From: Paraglaciecola chathamensis S18K6
Lineage (GTDB): Bacteria > Pseudomonadota > Gammaproteobacteria > Enterobacterales > Alteromonadaceae
Reading direction: 5' to 3'
Assembly: GCA_000314955.1 (NCBI GenBank)
Contig: BAEM01000033.1
Location: forward strand, 124,001-188,000
DNA length: 64,000 bases
The notes below the pieces were generated by a model. The model had not been told where the DNA came from. It worked only from the letters and a program-made list of their open reading frames with translations, and did not search any database. The translations under genes were made by a program, and so were the position numbers. Below, piece after piece: positions 54,458 to 63,566 of this stretch (position 1 is its first letter; every line of letters begins with the position of its first letter).

Positions 54458-56167
54458 ATGCACAAAATAACGAGTAATTCAGTACAGTATTGGCTGTTAG
54501 TGTTTTTCACTAGTGTCTTTTTAACCGCGTGCGGCGGCGGTGGCTCTTCTGATTCGAATGATAACAATACGCCGGATGTCATAGTGAACGCGGGCCCAGG
54601 TGCCACGGTGAACGAAGGAACCACAGTTAGCCTACAAGGTGATGCCGTGGGTACCACAGAAGCTCTTACTTTTGCTTGGTCGTCATCTCCCACGTTGGCG
54701 ATAACCCATGATGATACAACGTCAGGGGTGGCGTCATTTGTCGCACCGACCACAACAGAGACCTTAACCTACCGCCTTACGCTGCAAGCGACTGATGGTA
54801 ATGGCAATGTAGGATCTGACAGTTTAGACGTCACAGTGTTACCTCTTAATACGCCCCCCGAGGCGCGAATTACCTACCAGCCCATTGATGGTTTTTCAAA
54901 TAACCTGTTACCGGCAGGGCGTGAAATCACCTTAATGGGTGATACCAGCACTGACGCTGATGCGACGGACGCAGATGACCCTATTGCCGCATATCAATGG
55001 CAACAACTTGCCGGAGTCGATGTTCTCGCAGGGGTGAGCCGAGATGCAAGCAGCATTACGTTAACAACCCCTATTCGTGATGAAGACAATGACCTAACAT
55101 TTGAGCTCACCGTGACGGACCAAGAAGGCGCAACAAATACCCAAGCGCTAACGGTAACCATTTTAAGCGCCAGCCATAATGTACCCACAGTTGATGCTGG
55201 TGTGGATCATCAGGTGTTTTCTGGGGAAAGTATTGTGCTATCAGGCGTAGCAGACACCACTATTCCCTCAGCAAAACCACTAACCTACCTATGGTTAACG
55301 GATTCCTCATTAGAGCCTGATATTGCTAACGCCAACGTACTGCAAACCTACGCTGTTGCACCTATGGTTAGCACCAGTCAGGTACTAACCTTTACGTTAG
55401 AAGTGACGGATGCAAACAACAATGAAGTAGACGACAGTATTAGCGTCACGGTAAACCCCTTTCCCCGCAGTTTAATTAACGATACCGGAGTAACACGACA
55501 AGGCAGCACAAACGCCATTAATAGCTCTCACCAAGGGGACTACCCGGGACAAGACGGCCAGCGCGGTCGAGATGTCATTGCCACCAACAACATGTTAACC
55601 AAAGCTGGTCGCGGTGAAGGCGGATTTGATTTTACTCGGTTAGACAACATTGGTGATGAAGTCGATGATACTAGCCAACCTTGGCGGTGCGTGCGTGACA
55701 ATGTTACTGGGCTCGTTTGGGAAATTAAGACCACCAATGGTGATTTACACGGCAGACGCCATACGTACAGCTGGTACTCAGAAGAAAGCAACGGTGGTTA
55801 TAGTGGGCCGTTAAACCCTGCAACGCCAAGCTGTACTTTGGGTGACTGTAATACCCAAGCCTTTGTAGAGGCTGTGAATAGCGAAGGCTTGTGCGGTTTT
55901 TACGATTGGAAATTACCCAGTCATAATGAGTTGTTGTCTATTGTTCACTTTGGCAAATCGACAAGCCCCATGTTGGATACAGATTACTTTCCTTATGCGG
56001 ATAGCGGGCAAACCAGCATCTTGTGGTACTGGACGTCACAGGCCAGCGTTGATGGTACCAACGAAGCTGCGCAAAATGCATGGGCAATTGACTTTGCTAG
56101 CGGAAACGACAATTTTTTAAATAAATCTACAGCGGCTAGCGTGCGCTTAGTCAGAGCAGGTCGATAA
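54458..56167 (+). CDS. Lipoprotein with Ig/PKD-like repeats and DUF1566 domain
   Basis: A 569-residue lipoprotein. The lipobox is VFLTAC (Cys near residue 24), followed by a Gly/Ser linker. Three beta-sandwich repeats of PKD/K-dehydrogenase-like type (about residues 36-130, 135-240, 245-345) share motifs such as LTFAWSS, AYQWQQL and LTYLWLT. The C-terminal ~180 residues are a DUF1566/Lcl C-type domain with RDNVTGLVWEIKT, CGFYDWKLPSHNELLSIV and VRLVRAG. The frame extends upstream over lrgB, but the ATG at 54458 starts the signal. Probably surface or periplasmic; function unknown. Confidence 0.8.
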   Translation: MHKITSNSVQYWLLVFFTSVFLTACGGGGSSDSNDNNTPDVIVNAGPGATVNEGTTVSLQGDAVGTTEALTFAWSSSPTLAITHDDTTSGVASFVAPTTTETLTYRLTLQATDGNGNVGSDSLDVTVLPLNTPPEARITYQPIDGFSNNLLPAGREITLMGDTSTDADATDADDPIAAYQWQQLAGVDVLAGVSRDASSITLTTPIRDEDNDLTFELTVTDQEGATNTQALTVTILSASHNVPTVDAGVDHQVFSGESIVLSGVADTTIPSAKPLTYLWLTDSSLEPDIANANVLQTYAVAPMVSTSQVLTFTLEVTDANNNEVDDSISVTVNPFPRSLINDTGVTRQGSTNAINSSHQGDYPGQDGQRGRDVIATNNMLTKAGRGEGGFDFTRLDNIGDEVDDTSQPWRCVRDNVTGLVWEIKTTNGDLHGRRHTYSWYSEESNGGYSGPLNPATPSCTLGDCNTQAFVEAVNSEGLCGFYDWKLPSHNELLSIVHFGKSTSPMLDTDYFPYADSGQTSILWYWTSQASVDGTNEAAQNAWAIDFASGNDNFLNKSTAASVRLVRAGR

Positions 56168-56168
56168 T

Positions 56169-56666
56169 ATGAAAAAGTTACTGTTTTTAATGTTTATCAG
56201 TGTCAGCAGCTATGCACAAACGTGCCTCGATGATGTCAATGAAACGGCGGATGAAGCGCAATTTGTGGTTAATACAGATGGAACGGCCACGCATACAGCC
56301 AGTGGCTTAATGTGGATGCGATGCAGTGTAGGGCAAACCTATAGTGCTGAGAGCTGTGTCGGGGAAGCCGATGAATTGAATTGGCAACAGGCGCTAGAGG
56401 AAGCTCATGGATATACCTTTGCCGGTTACAGCGGTTGGCGTGTGCCTAACTTAAAAGAGCTTGCTACCTTAACTGAGCGAGCTTGTGTGCGCCCAGCAAT
56501 CAACGAAACGGTATTTCCCAATACCTTGTCTGATGATTACTGGACTTCAACTCCGTCACTACTTGATGCAGACCGAGCATGGGTAGTCGCTTTTTTTAAT
56601 AGCAGTAATGCGTTGAAAGAAAAAAGCTTATTTGTCTATACCCGACTGGTCAGAACAGTCGATTAA
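56169..56666 (+). CDS. Exported DUF1566-domain protein
   Basis: A 165-residue protein with a short signal peptide (MKKLLFLMFISVSSYAQ). A single DUF1566 domain holds ASGLMWMRCSVGQTYS, YSGWRVPNLKELATL, a late YWTSTPS and a VRTVD end. It starts one base after the stop of the larger DUF1566 lipoprotein, so the two are co-translated and probably act together. Six Cys are spread through the mature part. Four of them (the CVGE, CVRP and MRCS sites and the N-terminal one) suggest disulphides. Function unknown. Confidence 0.78.
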   Translation: MKKLLFLMFISVSSYAQTCLDDVNETADEAQFVVNTDGTATHTASGLMWMRCSVGQTYSAESCVGEADELNWQQALEEAHGYTFAGYSGWRVPNLKELATLTERACVRPAINETVFPNTLSDDYWTSTPSLLDADRAWVVAFFNSSNALKEKSLFVYTRLVRTVD

Positions 56667-56756
56667 CCTATATTTTAATTCGATTATCGTATCGCGCTTT
56701 TAAATTTGGGAGATAGTGGTCAGAATATCTCGGTCTTTTAAAGTTAGCGATCCGAT

Positions 56757-57536
56757 ATGCGTTTTTTGTGGTTAATGTTTCTGGGCTTTTACGTGACAAG
56801 TGTGAAAGCCGATTATAAATGTGATGTAGAGCTAAACTACGGCTTGGTGGTGACAAGCGATCAGATCCGTATCATCAATGATTCCCGCACGGTTTATCAA
56901 ATAAATAACGACGACCAGCTTATCGTTCAGGGGCAATGGATAGAGCTTTCTGTGCAGCAGCAAGCGGAATTAAAAGAGCTCGCTGAAGGTGTGCACCATG
57001 TGGTACCCAAAATGATCCTACTCGCCAGCGAAGGCGTTGAGCTTGCTATAGAAACAGTAGAGCATGTGTATATCGGTTTAGTGGGTGAAAAGCATGAAAG
57101 TTACCAAAGATTGCGCTCGTCACTCGCCAGAGTGCAATCTAGAGTCAAAGAAAAGTTTATTCACGCCGGCAGTAATTTCTATATGGGACCTGGCACCTTA
57201 GAAAATGTTGATGATTTAGTCGACCGTGAGCTTGAAGCGCAAATTGAAGAAGCCATGAACACCTCGTTAGGAGGAATTTTATCAGCGATCGGCGGTTTGG
57301 TGTCAGAAAGCACCAGCACCGAAGAGAAAATAGCGAAGTTAGCTGAGAAGATTGACAATATTGGTCATTCAGTTGATGACCGAATTACCCAGAAAAGCCA
57401 AACTCTGCAGCAAAAAGCACATTGGTTTTGCAATGAATTTAAGCGTTTAGATCGTGTTGAAGATAGATTACGCAGTGATATTCCCCAGCTTGCAAAATAC
57501 GATGTGGTCACCAGTGAGCAAGGCCACACTCATTAA
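56757..57536 (+). CDS. DUF2884 (YggN-like) periplasmic protein
   Basis: A 259-residue exported protein of the YggN/DUF2884 family. The signal peptide (residues 1-18, ending VKA) precedes DYKCDVELNYGLVV. The family pattern of a short beta region, an amphipathic helical middle (VVPKMILLASEGVELAIE), and the AMNTSLGGILSAIGGLVSES segment near residue 180 is visible. A late Cys (HWFCNEFKRLD) could pair with the first. Function unknown in E. coli as well. It is co-directional with the DUF1566 pair. Confidence 0.75.
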   Translation: MRFLWLMFLGFYVTSVKADYKCDVELNYGLVVTSDQIRIINDSRTVYQINNDDQLIVQGQWIELSVQQQAELKELAEGVHHVVPKMILLASEGVELAIETVEHVYIGLVGEKHESYQRLRSSLARVQSRVKEKFIHAGSNFYMGPGTLENVDDLVDRELEAQIEEAMNTSLGGILSAIGGLVSESTSTEEKIAKLAEKIDNIGHSVDDRITQKSQTLQQKAHWFCNEFKRLDRVEDRLRSDIPQLAKYDVVTSEQGHTH

Positions 57537-57542
57537 ATTTTT

Positions 57543-57571
57543 CACATCAATTTAGCTGATAAATTGGTGTG
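57543..57571. repeat. 12-bp stem-loop after the YggN-like gene
   Basis: CACATCAATTTA (57543-57554) pairs with TAAATTGGTGTG (57560-57571), with one G-T pair, around GCTGA. No T tract follows on the plus strand, so termination is uncertain. Confidence 0.5.
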
Positions 57572-57648
57572 GGCTGTCGTATTCAAACTGCTTATTTACC
57601 CAGAATAATATAATATAGCCGCCGTTTTTCAGCAGTCAGAAGTATTAC

Positions 57649-58305
57649 ATGCGTTTGTTTCAACTAGATGCCGTTGAATGGCTACAAAGCTTGCCCGCCA
57701 ACAGTGTCGATTTGGTCATTACCGACCCACCTTATGAATCTTTAGAGAAACACCGTGCCAAGGGAACCACTACACGTCTAAAACACAGCAAGTCATCAAG
57801 CAATGACTGGTTTGCGATTTTCCCTAATGCGCGATTTGTAGCGCTAGTAGAAGAAATCTACCGTGTGCTCAAGAACAACAGTCATTTCTATTTATTTTGT
57901 GACCAAGAAACCATGTTTGAAATAAAACCTTTGGCAGAGGCGGCGGGCTTTAAATTTTGGAAACCACTAGTGTGGGACAAATGCGCTATTGGCATGGGGT
58001 ATCATTATCGCGCGCGTTATGAATTTATTCTTTTTTTTGAGAAAGGCAAACGCAAATTACAAGATTTAGGCATGCCCGATGTACTACAAGAAAAGCGTGT
58101 CTGGCGAGGGTATCCAACCGAAAAGCCAGTGCCTTTGATTGAAAAGCTGATTGGTCAAAGCTCAACGGCTGGGCAACTGGTTATCGACCCCTTCTTTGGT
58201 TCAGGAGCCACCTTAGTGGCTGCGCAAAACCTAAACCGCGAATGGCAAGGCGCCGACGTTGCCCCATCAGCCCATGAGCATGCAGCCAAGCGATTAAAGG
58301 CATAA
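57649..58305 (+). CDS. Solitary DNA methyltransferase (beta-class, DPPY)
   Basis: A 218-residue SAM-dependent DNA amino-methyltransferase. Catalytic motif IV is TDPPY at residues 25-29. Motif I (DPFFGSGATLVAA) comes near residue 178, the order of beta-class enzymes. The YPTEKPVPLIEKLI segment before it is typical of motif X. DPPY suggests N6-adenine or N4-cytosine methylation. The protein is short, leaving about 110 residues for target recognition. No restriction endonuclease or phage gene is adjacent, so it is an orphan. Confidence 0.88.
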   Translation: MRLFQLDAVEWLQSLPANSVDLVITDPPYESLEKHRAKGTTTRLKHSKSSSNDWFAIFPNARFVALVEEIYRVLKNNSHFYLFCDQETMFEIKPLAEAAGFKFWKPLVWDKCAIGMGYHYRARYEFILFFEKGKRKLQDLGMPDVLQEKRVWRGYPTEKPVPLIEKLIGQSSTAGQLVIDPFFGSGATLVAAQNLNREWQGADVAPSAHEHAAKRLKA

Positions 58306-58310
58306 CAAGG

Positions 58311-58360
58311 TATCGCAACGTATTACAACGTATTACAACGTATTGCAAAGTATAAAAACG
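58311..58360 (+). repeat. Five 10-bp tandem repeats
   Basis: TATCGCAACG, TATTACAACG (twice), TATTGCAAAG and TATAAAAACG follow head to tail directly after the methyltransferase stop. The middle two copies are identical and the outer ones decayed. The unit length is close to one helical turn. Confidence 0.85.
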
Positions 58361-58390
58361 GCATAGGCGATGAAGTGTTACTGAGTTGCG

Positions 58391-59614
58391 CTACACCAAC
58401 ATTTCTAGCAGCGAATTGAGGTAACGCCTACCAAGGGGCGTGACCTGCCAATGGGTATCTGTTTCAGCAAGAAGGCCCTTTTTCACCGCAGTGGCTAAGT
58501 TGGTTGCTAGCGTTGTTTGCTCCTCAAGTTTTAAACCGGTGAAATCAGTGAAATCTTGTTTAGGGCAAGGCTCTAGCAAACGTAGGCGATTCATAAAAAA
58601 CTCAAAAGGCAATTCTTCGTCTTGCACGTTATGTTGTTGATGCAAATATGGTCGAGTCAGATCCATATAACCCTTTGGGTGTTTTACCTTCACAGTACGC
58701 AATATTTGGCCTGTATCTTTCACGGTAACTTTACCGTGTGCGCCGCAGCCTATGCCTAGATAATCCCCAAAACGCCAATAATTCAGGTTGTGCCGACACT
58801 GCTGACCCGCCAAGCTGTAGCCTGATATTTCATACTGTTCATAACCTGCTGCAATGAGCATGTTGTGGCCTTGCTCTTGAATGTCCCACAGTATGTCGTC
58901 TTCTGGCAGAGTAGGCGGTTTAGAGTGAAACTGAGTATTGGGCTCGATGGTGAGCTGATACCAAGATAAATGTGGCGGTTGTTGGTCAATGCCTTGGCGC
59001 AAATCGAATAATGCGTCTTCAATAGACTGCTCAGGCAGGCCGTGCATTAAATCGAGATTAAAGCTATTGAGACCAGCATCACGAGCGTAACTAGCCGCAT
59101 TAAGGGCCTGCTGCTCGTCATGTATGCGGCCGAGTCTTTCCAATTTTTCTTGTTGAAAACTCTGCACCCCGATAGATATCCGGTTCACACCCGCTTTAGC
59201 AAACCCCTTAAAGCGTTCGCTTTCCACTGTACCTGGGTTTGCTTCAAGGGTTATTTCGGCATCAGCTGCTAAATTCACGCGCTGGCGAACACCTGACAAT
59301 AACCTGCCAATAGCCTCGGGTGAAAACAGGCTAGGGGTGCCACCACCAATAAATATACTGTGTACGGCACGATCACCAATTAGCTTGGCATCGTGGGCTA
59401 AATCATCCAATAAATGACTGACGTACTCGGCTTCGGGTAGTGTCGCTTGTTTTTGCCCATGGGAGTTAAAATCACAGTAAGGGCACTTTTGCACGCACCA
59501 AGGAATGTGAATATACAAAGACACAGGCGGTAACTGCAGTGTTTTTGATTGGCCTGCGCTAAGCGTTGCGTTTGTCTCTGTTGTGTCGCTGGCATAACGC
59601 ACGTTAGTGTTCAA
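58391..59614 (-). CDS. hemW: Radical SAM haem chaperone HemW
   Basis: Inserts or delivers haem; formerly called a coproporphyrinogen oxidase homologue. The 407 residues carry the radical-SAM triad CVQKCPYC in [18 protein letters not shown], the SAM-binding [11 protein letters not shown] and [13 protein letters not shown], and the HemW C-terminal domain. The residue before the first Cys is Trp, not the HemN-type, consistent with HemW. The start is a TTG at 59614 overlapping rdgB by 11 bases. A GTG at 59602 is an alternative, and neither has a strong ribosome site. Confidence 0.92.
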   Translation of the reverse strand: MNTNVRYASDTTETNATLSAGQSKTLQLPPVSLYIHIPWCVQKCPYCDFNSHGQKQATLPEAEYVSHLLDDLAHDAKLIGDRAVHSIFIGGGTPSLFSPEAIGRLLSGVRQRVNLAADAEITLEANPGTVESERFKGFAKAGVNRISIGVQSFQQEKLERLGRIHDEQQALNAASYARDAGLNSFNLDLMHGLPEQSIEDALFDLRQGIDQQPPHLSWYQLTIEPNTQFHSKPPTLPEDDILWDIQEQGHNMLIAAGYEQYEISGYSLAGQQCRHNLNYWRFGDYLGIGCGAHGKVTVKDTGQILRTVKVKHPKGYMDLTRPYLHQQHNVQDEELPFEFFMNRLRLLEPCPKQDFTDFTGLKLEEQTTLATNLATAVKKGLLAETDTHWQVTPLGRRYLNSLLEMLV

Positions 59615-60209
59615 GTTCAGCGCTCAATTTAACCAGCAACTGTTGCAAGGCTTGGCCGCGATGACTTAAGGCATTCTTTTGCGCTTTGCTTAACTGCGCA
59701 GATGTGCACTGCTTTTGTTCTACCCAAAATATAGGATCGTAACCAAAGCCACTGTCACCGCTGCCCCCATGAGTGATCGTTCCGTGCCATTCACCTTGGC
59801 AAATAATAGGCGTTGGATCTTCACTACTACGCATATACACCAACACACATAAAAACCGAGCTTGGCGCCTAGCCGGTTCGATTTCCTGCAGTGCCCCGAG
59901 TAATTTATCAATATTGTCGCTATCGGTCGCATTGCTACCAGCATAGCGTGCCGAATATACGCCAGGGGCTCCACCTAAGGCATCAACCGCTAAACCTGAA
60001 TCATCAGCGATAGCAGGTAAACCGGTAATTTTGGCTGCATGGCGCGCTTTGATGATGGCGTTTTCAACAAAGGTGGTGCCGGTTTCGGGCTCTTCAGGTA
60101 CGTCGAACTCGCTCTGTGGAACAATGTTTACTGCAAGAGGAGTAAGCAGCTGACTTAATTCAGACACTTTGCCTTGGTTACCGGTGGCTAATACGATTTT
60201 ACGTGTCAC
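59604..60209 (-). CDS. rdgB: XTP/dITP diphosphatase RdgB
   Basis: Removes non-canonical purine nucleotides (dITP, XTP) to protect DNA. The 201 residues start [13 protein letters not shown] with the substrate-binding TGN, then [24 protein letters not shown] and the late [12 protein letters not shown] with HRGQALQQL. Initiation is at a GTG (60209). It lies directly upstream of hemW with an overlap, the conserved rdgB-hemW pair of gammaproteobacteria. Confidence 0.95.
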   Translation of the reverse strand: MTRKIVLATGNQGKVSELSQLLTPLAVNIVPQSEFDVPEEPETGTTFVENAIIKARHAAKITGLPAIADDSGLAVDALGGAPGVYSARYAGSNATDSDNIDKLLGALQEIEPARRQARFLCVLVYMRSSEDPTPIICQGEWHGTITHGGSGDSGFGYDPIFWVEQKQCTSAQLSKAQKNALSHRGQALQQLLVKLSAELEH

Positions 60210-60416
60210 AGGGGCGCTCTTTGGTTTGTCTTGATTTGCGTGAATTTTACCTGTTTCGCGCCATAATTGATATTGCGCAGTGGCGCTCTTTTAGCACTCA
60301 TATGTTCATTTTTAGCAAAGGTGAGTACGGCAATTACACCTTGTAGTGAAGTGGTAAATTATTTAGTCTTAATGTTGTATCTGTAAATTTACCCTCAACA
60401 AGTGCAAGGATGCTTT

Positions 60417-61520
60417 ATGATTATCCCAGCGAAATTATTGATAGTGAGTAGCGCAAGCCTGATAGCCAGCTATGCCTTAGCTGCTAACGACACCCCCTCT
60501 CAAGCCGACGCAAATGCGCATCCTATTGCCGTGAGCGAACCCAGTACAGTGCTTTTAGAGTCTGCTAAGCTGGCAAAACCTATAAAGCGAGTTGCGGCAA
60601 ACTACCCTATACGCATGGCTCGTAAAGGGGCAGAGGGCTGGGTGCAACTGAATTTTGTGGTAGGTACTGATGGTAGCGTCAACAACATAGTGGTCGTTGA
60701 TTCAAGTGGCATGGAAGATTTTGAGAATGCGGCCGTCAGGGCATTAAAAAGCTGGGAATACAGCCCCACGTATGTCGATGGTAAACCAATTGAACAATGT
60801 CACAACGATATACAAATAGACTTTAGGTTAGACGGAGGACAAAGAGGGGTTAGACGCAAATTCAAGCGTAATTATCAAAGTGTGCGTGAAGCTTTAGACA
60901 GCAATGATATTGCCTTAGCACATGATTTGACTGAAAGCATGAAGGGCAAAGGCTTGCTCAATAGCATAGAATTTACCTATTATTCGTTGCTACGTGCTGA
61001 CTTGGCAAAGGCGCAAAACGATGGGGTTTCAGAGCTTCAATACGTCGAGCGGATCCTAAACACTGACAAAAAAGGCGAATACGTGGGGAGCGAAGCCTAT
61101 CGCTTGTTGCTAAACCGGCTGTTTGTGCTGCAACTAAAGCAGGCGCAATACCTTGACGCTTTAGATACATTTCAGCGTGTGGAAACCCAAGAAAATAACG
61201 AAGATAATATCGCTTTACTCAACCCTTACGTGACCAAAATACTCGACTTACTCGAAAGTGATCAGGTGATTTCTATTCCGGGTGAAGTTAAACAAGACGG
61301 TGATTGGTGGCACGGATTAAGCCGAAACTCTTTTAGTTTAAGCAACGTGAGCGGTACGCTTAAAACAGTAGAGTTACGTTGCCATAACAAAAGAGAATTG
61401 TACACAGCGACCACAGATAGCACATGGAACATCCCAGAAAGTTGGGGCCGCTGCAGTGTAAGAGTGGTAGGCGATACCAACAGCCAATTCACCTTACTGG
61501 AAATACCTAAACACAGTTAA
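60417..61520 (+). CDS. Exported protein with a detached TonB C-terminal domain
   Basis: A 367-residue protein. A signal peptide (about residues 1-22, ending YALAA) precedes a TonB-type C-terminal domain near residues 50-140: YPIRMARKGAEGWVQLNFVV, then AVRALKSWEYSPTYVDGK. About 225 residues of helical, TPR-like and beta sequence follow. True TonB places this domain at the end, after a membrane anchor and a proline-rich linker, which are absent here. AAGGA six bases before the ATG at 60417 sets the start. Its partner is unknown. Confidence 0.75.
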   Translation: MIIPAKLLIVSSASLIASYALAANDTPSQADANAHPIAVSEPSTVLLESAKLAKPIKRVAANYPIRMARKGAEGWVQLNFVVGTDGSVNNIVVVDSSGMEDFENAAVRALKSWEYSPTYVDGKPIEQCHNDIQIDFRLDGGQRGVRRKFKRNYQSVREALDSNDIALAHDLTESMKGKGLLNSIEFTYYSLLRADLAKAQNDGVSELQYVERILNTDKKGEYVGSEAYRLLLNRLFVLQLKQAQYLDALDTFQRVETQENNEDNIALLNPYVTKILDLLESDQVISIPGEVKQDGDWWHGLSRNSFSLSNVSGTLKTVELRCHNKRELYTATTDSTWNIPESWGRCSVRVVGDTNSQFTLLEIPKHS

Positions 61521-61697
61521 CAAAGCTGATTTTCGACTAGCTAAAGGGGGATATTCGCTCACGTAAATACGCCCCTGTCACCACCCACACCTAGCTGCCG
61601 CAGTACAAACGCAAATCGCACAAATCATCAAAATGATACAAATAGGCAATTTTTAGCGACTATCTCGCCTGCTAAGTAAGTACCTTGAATATTATAA

Positions 61698-61713
61698 TGC
61701 ATCACATGATGCA
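61698..61713. promoter_or_regulatory. 16-bp palindrome upstream of the SDR gene
   Basis: TGCATCA (61698-61704), two bases, then TGATGCA (61707-61713). It is a perfect inverted repeat about 90 bases before the SDR start and the best candidate operator in this 283-base gap. Confidence 0.5.
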
Positions 61714-61803
61714 GTGTTTATATTGCACACACCGACATCTTCGGTCACACACCTATGCTCAAAGTAGAGCGTGACCGCTTAAACAAATATTCAAAGGTAC
61801 ATT

Positions 61804-62754
61804 ATGACGACGAACAATCAATTTGGCCCTGACGGCTGGACACCAGCGATGCTCGATTCACTTGAGGGTAAGACCTTTCTTATTACTGGCGCTAATACTG
61901 GCGCTGGGTTTGAGGCTTCGCGCATTTTGCTCTCTAAAGGGGCGAATGTGGTGATGTTGAACCGTAACTCTAATAAATCAGAAATGGCGATAAACAAGTT
62001 AAAAAATGAATTTGGTCAAACAACCAAGGCGAGTTATATCCGTATGGATTTGGCAGATCTTGCATCCATACGCCAAGCCGCAAATGAGGTTTTAGCGAAG
62101 GTAGCGAAAATTGATGCGCTTATCTGTAATGGGGCCATTGCCCAAATCGCTACTCAGCAGCATACAATCGATGGCTTTGAAAGCCAGCTTGGGGTGAATC
62201 ACTACGGTCATTTCTTACTCTGTGGGCTGCTTTTTGCAAGAATTGAAGCATCGCAAGGAAGGATTGTCGTGGTAGCCAGTGAAGGTCACAAAATGGGCTT
62301 AAGAACTATTCAGTTTGACGATATGAATTGGGATAAAAACTATCATCCAAATAAGGTCTATAGCCAAAGTAAACTTGCCCAAATGATGTTTGCGTATGAG
62401 TTACAAGACAGGATCAAAGCAGCTGGTAAGGGGGTAAAGGTGTACGTGTGTCATCCTGGGGCATCAAACACCTCCCTTATCAGAGACAGTGCAAGTTTTA
62501 TGACCCGAATATCTTGGTCGTTCATGGTCAAGATAGGCCTTGCTCAAACGGCTGAAAAAGGCGCCTACCCAGAGGTGATGTGTGCCACTCAAGGGAGCTT
62601 GAAAGAACGTGCTTATTATGGCCCTACCGGGCTCATGAACTTCGGTGGACCGGTAGGTGAGGGAAAGCTTGAGTCTTTTGTTCTAGACAAAGCCGTGTTA
62701 ACGAAGTTGTGGGCTATTTCTGAGAAAGAAACAGCCTTTAATTGGTCAATTTAG
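61804..62754 (+). CDS. Short-chain dehydrogenase/reductase
   Basis: A 316-residue NAD(P)-dependent oxidoreductase resembling the retinol-dehydrogenase-like SDR group. The nucleotide loop is TGANTGAGFEAS (about residues 22-33), followed by NGA-type ALICNGAIAQ, the catalytic Ser in VVVASEGHK and the Tyr-x3-Lys motif in YSQSKLAQM. The C-terminal part is longer than in minimal SDRs. The substrate is unknown. AAAGGT precedes the ATG. It stands alone before a FISUMP gene. Confidence 0.87.
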   Translation: MTTNNQFGPDGWTPAMLDSLEGKTFLITGANTGAGFEASRILLSKGANVVMLNRNSNKSEMAINKLKNEFGQTTKASYIRMDLADLASIRQAANEVLAKVAKIDALICNGAIAQIATQQHTIDGFESQLGVNHYGHFLLCGLLFARIEASQGRIVVVASEGHKMGLRTIQFDDMNWDKNYHPNKVYSQSKLAQMMFAYELQDRIKAAGKGVKVYVCHPGASNTSLIRDSASFMTRISWSFMVKIGLAQTAEKGAYPEVMCATQGSLKERAYYGPTGLMNFGGPVGEGKLESFVLDKAVLTKLWAISEKETAFNWSI

Positions 62755-62789
62755 CCCAGCTAGTACCAGCTCATGTGTAGGCAACAATA

Positions 62790-63566
62790 ATGAAAACAGT
62801 CATTTTAGCGATAGGAATTTTTATGTTCACACCAGTACTCTCAACAGCCAGCAACAACGGTAATGAGCTGAATGTTGCACAACCGGCTACACACGTTACG
62901 AATGGCGTAGCGAAAGGTACTCGTATGGGCGTAGCTAAATGCTCTGGTCTGGACGCAGACCAAGAGGTTGTGCAAGACAGTCAAGGAAACACCTATCAAA
63001 CAGTGCAAATTGGCGGGCAAATTTGGCTCGCTGAAAATCTAAGGACGACGACCTTTCAAGATGGAACGACAGTGAATACGGGGTTTATTCCTGATGATGA
63101 TGAAAAGAACCTTTTACCCTATGGCAGGCTATATGATTGGCATGACGTGGTTGATGAGCGAAATATTTGCCCACCAGGATGGCGTGTCGCCTCAGACAAT
63201 GATTGGAAAGCGCTGGAGCGCACCATTGGCATCGCTGAACCGGAGGTAAACAAAGAAGGCTGGAGAGGACAAAACGACATTGCCATTACGCTTAAAGCTC
63301 ACCAGCCAAACACAGTGTTTAAAGAGTTTGATCAGGCTCAGGTCAATAAGTATCAATTTTCTGCGCGCCCTGCTGGGGTAAAGCTCGCTAACTGGTATCT
63401 CACTCAAGGTATGTATAGCGAATTTTGGACCAGCAGCAGCGCAGCGAAAAAAGAAGCTTACGCGAGAACCTTAGCTTATTCGTGGTGGAATTCACATAAA
63501 GGGGAAATTCGCCGAACAACCCTTAAAAAGAGTTATATGTTGTCGGTTCGATGTGTAAAAAACTAG
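62790..63566 (+). CDS. FISUMP-domain exported protein
   Basis: A 258-residue protein with a signal peptide (about residues 1-20, ending STAS). Its Fibrobacter-type major paralogous (FISUMP) domain runs from VQDSQGNTYQTVQIGGQIWL through AENLRTTTF, GRLYDWHDVV, CPPGWRVASDNDWKALER and a late SVRCVKN. Such domains are abundant in Bacteroidetes/Fibrobacteres and scattered in marine gammaproteobacteria, so transfer is possible but not shown here. They are structurally related to DUF1566-type domains. The function is unknown. Confidence 0.82.
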   Translation: MKTVILAIGIFMFTPVLSTASNNGNELNVAQPATHVTNGVAKGTRMGVAKCSGLDADQEVVQDSQGNTYQTVQIGGQIWLAENLRTTTFQDGTTVNTGFIPDDDEKNLLPYGRLYDWHDVVDERNICPPGWRVASDNDWKALERTIGIAEPEVNKEGWRGQNDIAITLKAHQPNTVFKEFDQAQVNKYQFSARPAGVKLANWYLTQGMYSEFWTSSSAAKKEAYARTLAYSWWNSHKGEIRRTTLKKSYMLSVRCVKN

